Shown here: positions 16,497-19,635 of the stretch, one piece after another
How positions within the stretch are numbered: the first letter of the stretch is position 1
Layout of the letters: every line of letters begins with the position of its first letter
Assembly (NCBI GenBank): GCA_002314325.1
Contig: DCFC01000041.1
Span: 1-19,635, forward strand
DNA: 19,635 nucleotides
Source: Megamonas hypermegale
GTDB taxonomy: Bacteria > Bacillota > Negativicutes > Selenomonadales > Selenomonadaceae
Reading direction: 5' to 3'
Translations under genes and position numbers: made by a program
Notes under the pieces: model-generated
The model's database searches: none
Seen by the model: only the letters and a program-made list of their open reading frames with translations
What the model was told of the DNA's origin: nothing

Positions 16497-16904
16497 ATGG
16501 TCAGCACCACTATTCACCGTGTCAATTTTTATGATACGGATGCAATGGCTGTCGTACATCATTCTAACTATATTCGCTGGTTTGAAATCGGCCGTGTTGA
16601 TTTTCTGAGACGCATCGGTATCACGCTGAGCGAAATGATGGACGACGGATATGTTTTTCCGATTACGGAAGTAAAATGCAAATATATAGCTTCGGGCAAA
16701 TTCGACGATGTTCTGCGCATTGAAACGACGCCTGTGGCTTTGACTAAAGTAAAAATGGAATTCAGCTACAAGATTTATCGCGACAGTGATAATACTTTAT
16801 TAGTGGAAGGTTTTACGCAGAACGTGTTTACCAGCAGACAGACAGGGCACATTACCCGCCTGCCGGAAAAATATTATGCTAAAATGCGTGCGGCATTGAA
16901 TTAA
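16497..16904 (+). CDS. YbgC/FadM-type acyl-CoA thioesterase
   Basis: The 135-residue hotdog-fold (4HBT) protein has the family signature YDTDAMAVVHHSNYIRWFEIGR (residues 12-33, shown here by its ends YDTDA and WFEIGR), with D15 matching the catalytic Asp18 of E. coli YbgC. Such enzymes hydrolyse acyl-CoA thioesters; YbgC works with the Tol-Pal system in proteobacteria, but the role in Bacillota is not known. GGAG (16485-16488) lies 8 nt before the ATG. It is first in an operon with murI, 22 nt downstream. The substrate chain length cannot be judged. Confidence 0.88.
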   Translation: MVSTTIHRVNFYDTDAMAVVHHSNYIRWFEIGRVDFLRRIGITLSEMMDDGYVFPITEVKCKYIASGKFDDVLRIETTPVALTKVKMEFSYKIYRDSDNTLLVEGFTQNVFTSRQTGHITRLPEKYYAKMRAALN

Positions 16905-16926
16905 TAATGGATTAAGGAGTTTTTTT

Positions 16927-17739
16927 ATGGACAGCAATTCACCAATAGGCGTTTTTGATTCGGGGCTGGGCGGGCTTACCGTACTTAAAGCTCTGCGCCG
17001 TTTACTGCCGAATGAAAATTTTATATTTGTCGGAGACTGTGCCAGAGCACCGTATGGCTGCCGTACGCCGGAGGAAATCACCTTATTTTTAAAACAGTTT
17101 ATGGCGTATTTTGCTCAGCGCAACGTGAAAATGGCAGTCTGTGCTTGCAATACGATGACTTCGTACGGCTATCCGCTCATCAAGGATGAAACGCCGTTTC
17201 CGCTCATTCCGATGAACCCGTCCATCGTTCCGGCGACGAAGGCGGCAGCCAACAAGCATATTGGTGTTATTGCTACGGCGGCGACGATTAATAAAGGCCT
17301 GCACAAAAATACAGCGGCAGCAATCGACAAGGACATAAAGGTCTACGGACTGGCATGTCCGAAATTTGTTCCGCTCATCGAGCGCGGCTGCATTGAAGGG
17401 CCGGAGATTGAAGCCGCCGTCAAGGGTTATGCCAAAGAATTCGAAGGCACGGACATTCATGCGCTGATTTTGGGCTGCACGCACTATCCGATTATCCGCC
17501 GCGTTCTTGCCCGCTATTTCGGCACGGATGTAGCGCTCATCGATCCTGCTTTTGAAACGGCCAAAAATGCGGCGGACATCCTGCGCCGGGAAAATCTGCT
17601 GAACACGCAGAGTCAGCAGGGGTCTTTGGAAATCCGTTTTTCCGCTCAGCAGAAAAATTCCGCTGAAATGGCTAAACTTATTTTAGGTAGCGATATCCCG
17701 CCGATAACGGACGTGGATTTGACTATATTTGCAAAATAA
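16927..17739 (+). CDS. murI: Glutamate racemase
   Basis: MurI (RacE) makes D-glutamate for the peptidoglycan stem peptide by a two-cysteine mechanism. The 270-residue protein has GVFDSGLGGLTV with D11 and S12, VGDCARAPYG (35-44), the first catalytic Cys at C74 in CACNTMTS, and the second at C184 in LGCTHYP. The segment after C74, NTMTS, departs from the usual NTAS/NTAT. AAGGAG (16914-16919) lies 7 nt before the ATG. It is the second gene of a likely four-gene operon, followed after 18 nt by the membrane-anchored unknown protein. Confidence 0.97.
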   Translation: MDSNSPIGVFDSGLGGLTVLKALRRLLPNENFIFVGDCARAPYGCRTPEEITLFLKQFMAYFAQRNVKMAVCACNTMTSYGYPLIKDETPFPLIPMNPSIVPATKAAANKHIGVIATAATINKGLHKNTAAAIDKDIKVYGLACPKFVPLIERGCIEGPEIEAAVKGYAKEFEGTDIHALILGCTHYPIIRRVLARYFGTDVALIDPAFETAKNAADILRRENLLNTQSQQGSLEIRFSAQQKNSAEMAKLILGSDIPPITDVDLTIFAK

Positions 17740-17757
17740 CAAATTGGAGGCATTGAT

Positions 17758-18306
17758 GTGGATTTTTTAATCACAATTGTTTTATGGGTTCTTATTATTT
17801 TACTGGTTCTGATGCTGCTCAACGAAGCCATCATCCGCTTTATCGGCGACGGTATTGTCAACATGAAAGCTGACGAACATACGCCGTTCACGGTGGACGA
17901 GATAACGCAGGACAGTATTTCCCTGAGCACTACGATAAACGTCGCCAACGACGGCAAACAGTGCTTGACCATCATGGACTGCTACGTGCGCCCGCTGTTG
18001 CCGTATGAACAGTTCGACGGCGTAAAGGTAGAGGCCAAAGCCGAGCTTAAAGGCACTCCGCGTGAAGACGATTATTTTGAAGCCGTATTAATTCAGAAGA
18101 AGGAAAATCTCGATATCGTTATCCGCGTGAAACTGATTGACCGCAAAAACAATGATATTAAAAACACACTTACTCATATGGTTGATTTACCGCTTGATAT
18201 TGTTTATCAGCATGTTTCCCGCCATCCGTGGGAAATTTCCAAAAAGACGATTGTGCTTACGGCGGAAGAAATTGCTGATTTGGTCGGTATCAAACTTGCA
18301 GATTGA
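17758..18306 (+). CDS. Membrane-anchored protein of unknown function
   Basis: I do not recognise this 182-residue protein. It has one strongly hydrophobic N-terminal segment (ITIVLWVLIILLVLMLLNEAII, about residues 5-26, no basic residues before it) and a soluble domain with alternating beta-type stretches (SISLSTTINVAND, FEAVLIQKKENLDIVIRVKLID). No cysteine pair or catalytic motif is obvious. The GTG at 17758 follows GGAGG (17746-17750) by 7 nt; an overlapping ATG at 17756 is out of frame and stops at once. It lies between murI and a CofE-like ligase, so a role in envelope or glutamate chemistry is possible, but only from context. Confidence 0.7.
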   Translation: MDFLITIVLWVLIILLVLMLLNEAIIRFIGDGIVNMKADEHTPFTVDEITQDSISLSTTINVANDGKQCLTIMDCYVRPLLPYEQFDGVKVEAKAELKGTPREDDYFEAVLIQKKENLDIVIRVKLIDRKNNDIKNTLTHMVDLPLDIVYQHVSRHPWEISKKTIVLTAEEIADLVGIKLAD

Positions 18307-18350
18307 TAACAGATGAAAAGGTAAAGATAAAGGAAGGTAAGAGGTAAATC

Positions 18351-19010
18351 ATGTCAGAAGTAAAAATTATACCAATCCCTACACGTATCCTGACGAAAAA
18401 AGACGATATTGTAGATACGATTGAAAGATATACAAAAGATAAAATCGGCGAGAACGATGTAATTTCCGTAGCCGAAAGCGTTGTAGCCATCACGCAGGGT
18501 CTGTACATCCGTCCGGAGGATTTGAAAATCTCCGCGCTGGCTCAGTTCTGCTGCCGCTTTATTCCGGATTACGGCAGTCTGGCTTCGCCGCACGGCATGG
18601 AGTCGCTCATGATAAAAGAAGGCCATTTCCGCGTGGCCGCAGGGCTGTTCATCGGCTTTCTGGCAAAACTCATCGGCAAATCCGGCGTGTTCTATAAAAT
18701 CGCCGGCCGCCAGACGGCGCTTATCGACGATGTAACGGGCACGATGCCGCCGTTTGATAAAATGATTGTCTACGGCCCGGAAAATACGAAAAACGTTGTA
18801 GACAGTCTGAAAGCGCGTCTGGGCTGCTTCGGTGCCGTTATCGCCGACGTAAATGACCTCAAGCGTTCGCGTATCGTCGACGTGACGGACGGCTGCAACG
18901 GTGCGCTCGTAGCCAAACTCCTAATCGACAATCCGTTCGGCAATGCTTCGCAAAAAACACCGATTGCGATTATCAAGAATTTCAAACAGTATCAGCAGGC
19001 AAATTCCTAA
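18351..19010 (+). CDS. CofE-like F420-0:L-glutamate ligase family protein
   Basis: The 219-residue protein resembles the CofE/F420 ligase domain, which adds gamma-linked glutamates to coenzyme F420-0 using GTP. Supporting segments are [17 protein letters not shown] (about residues 34-50), matching the GD-V---K-VS--EG motif only loosely, and [19 protein letters not shown] (about 163-181). It is a little shorter than true CofE. Nothing else in the window points to F420 synthesis, and Bacillota of this kind are not known to make F420, so the acceptor is probably different. It ends the ybgC-murI operon 44 nt after the membrane-anchored protein, and a strong terminator follows. Confidence 0.72.
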   Translation: MSEVKIIPIPTRILTKKDDIVDTIERYTKDKIGENDVISVAESVVAITQGLYIRPEDLKISALAQFCCRFIPDYGSLASPHGMESLMIKEGHFRVAAGLFIGFLAKLIGKSGVFYKIAGRQTALIDDVTGTMPPFDKMIVYGPENTKNVVDSLKARLGCFGAVIADVNDLKRSRIVDVTDGCNGALVAKLLIDNPFGNASQKTPIAIIKNFKQYQQANS

Positions 19011-19016
19011 ACAACG

Positions 19017-19062
19017 AAAACAGACCAGCCTATACTTATGAGTATGGCTGGTCTGTTTTTTT
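19017..19062. terminator. Bidirectional terminator between the ligase and MarR genes
   Basis: AAACAGACCAGCC (to 19030) pairs with GGCTGGTCTGTTT (from 19046), with a bulged T at 19031 and an inner ATACT/AGTAT stem closing a 4-nt loop. T-runs flank it on both strands. It separates two convergent genes and overlaps the stop of the MarR gene. Confidence 0.93.
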
Positions 19063-19516
19063 ACATATCATCATTTACGTGATTGCGGATTTTCGTTAGC
19101 AGGCGAATTAACAGGAGCTGCTCTTCCTCATTGACGGCGGCAAGTACGCGTTTGCAGTTCTGTTTGATAACCTCAAACCATGTATCGTACTGTTTTACGG
19201 CCAGCGGCGTGAGATAAATGTATTTTTCCCGCTTATCCGTACCGCATTGGCGCATAATCAGATTTTTCTTTTCCAGCTGGCGCAGTGTCTTGGAAATGGC
19301 TGCCGGCTCAATATTCAAATAATTCGCCAGCGCCGTCTGCGTCATTGTTCCTTGCGTATGAATTGCTTTTAAAATCGTCCATTCCGAACCGTAGATATTG
19401 GTACTGTCCAAAGCGCGATTGACGCTTTTGCTCATGGCGCGCGTCGTCTGGTAAAGCTGATGAACCAATTTGTCCGCCTGTTCTATTTTCTCCTCACTGA
19501 TACTGATGGCAATCAC
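19061..19516 (-). CDS. MarR-family transcriptional regulator
   Basis: MarR proteins are dimeric winged-helix regulators that usually repress neighbouring genes and respond to small phenolic or oxidative signals. The 151-residue protein has an N-terminal dimerisation helix, the helix-turn-helix TQTALANYLNIEPAAISKTLRQLEKKNLI (about residues 59-87; ends TQTAL and KKNLI), the wing GTDKREKYIYLT with the family's D-x-R, and a C-terminal helix. The start is uncertain: the GTG at 19516 directly abuts AGAAGG, which is too close, and the first residues hold no ATG. Targets are not in view on this side; the gene reads into the bidirectional terminator. Confidence 0.88.
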   Translation of the reverse strand: MIAISISEEKIEQADKLVHQLYQTTRAMSKSVNRALDSTNIYGSEWTILKAIHTQGTMTQTALANYLNIEPAAISKTLRQLEKKNLIMRQCGTDKREKYIYLTPLAVKQYDTWFEVIKQNCKRVLAAVNEEEQLLLIRLLTKIRNHVNDDM

Positions 19517-19542
19517 CTTCTCTTATGAATATATAATATTTA

Positions 19543-19548
19543 ATTATA
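19543..19548 (-). promoter_or_regulatory. Possible -10 element of the MarR gene
   Basis: TATAAT on the minus strand at 19548-19543 lies about 27 bp before the GTG. No clear -35 hexamer is visible in the AT-rich DNA beyond it. Confidence 0.35.
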
Positions 19549-19610
19549 CAATATTTTACGATTTTTTTGTTGAAATATTTGATATTTTGTTTTTTAATCA
19601 TCTGTTGTGC

Positions 19611-19635
19611 TAGTTGATTTTCCAAAGCAGTATAA
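19611..19635. repeat. Palindromic intergenic repeat, copy 3 (cut by window end)
   Basis: TAGTTGATTT (19611-19620) matches the left flank of copy 1, and AAAGCAGTATAA (19624-19635) is identical to 13471-13482 of copy 2. The match to copy 1 over 25 bases has a few mismatches only. The rest of the element lies beyond the window. Confidence 0.7.

Noticed and set aside
18351..19010. Evidence for coenzyme F420 synthesis
   Set aside because: Only a ligase-like protein is present; no cofC, cofD or FO synthase in view, so a full pathway cannot be claimed.

Overview
The window is a gene-dense bacterial chromosomal segment with housekeeping genes on both strands and nothing that looks like a phage or complete insertion sequence. 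The gene set suggests a member of the Bacillota: ylxM-ffh-rpsP-khpA, scpA, NudF-type Nudix, CsaB, a DUF5693-type protein, and prfB with an in-frame UGA. Protein flavour and the CsaB/DUF5693 pair make a diderm Negativicute of the Selenomonas/Megamonas kind my best guess. That placement is an inference; no rRNA is present to confirm it.

Layout. (1) 1-2590, plus strand: a leader with imperfect inverted repeats, a perfect-consensus sigma-A promoter, then ylxM-ffh-rpsP-khpA (protein targeting and translation), closed by a strong terminator; rimM/trmD do not follow. (2) 2594-4670, minus strand: a small secreted protein of unknown function, a two-gene SMR exporter (mdtJ-mdtI type) behind a textbook MerR-type promoter (19-bp spacer with a dyad), and a GNAT acetyltransferase. 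(3) 4677-6675, minus: nudF, a site-2-protease-like membrane peptidase and scpA in one tight operon. (4) 6676-8215: divergent promoters, a Fur-box-like site over the eno promoter, and enolase with its own terminator. (5) 8227-16153, minus: secA, then a 290-bp spacer with two palindromic repeats, then prfB - DUF2993/LmeA-like - DUF5693 - csaB, which reads as one operon linking RF2 to cell-envelope polysaccharide genes. (6) 16186-19062, plus: a 51-residue zinc-ribbon protein, then an operon of YbgC-type thioesterase, glutamate racemase, a membrane-anchored unknown and a CofE-like gamma-glutamyl ligase. (7) 19061-19635: a convergent MarR regulator and, at the very edge, the start of a third copy of the palindromic repeat.

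The main points for a second look are: the palindromic repeat family with two compensatory base-pair changes between copies; the AT-rich block (about 6480-8470) that begins inside nudF and ends inside csaB, suggesting a recombined segment around eno; the MerR-controlled polyamine-type exporter; the Fur-like site on eno; and the murI-unknown-CofE-like operon, where an F420-type ligase fold sits in a context that suggests a glutamate- or envelope-related substrate. I saw no CRISPR array, tRNA, rRNA or integrase.
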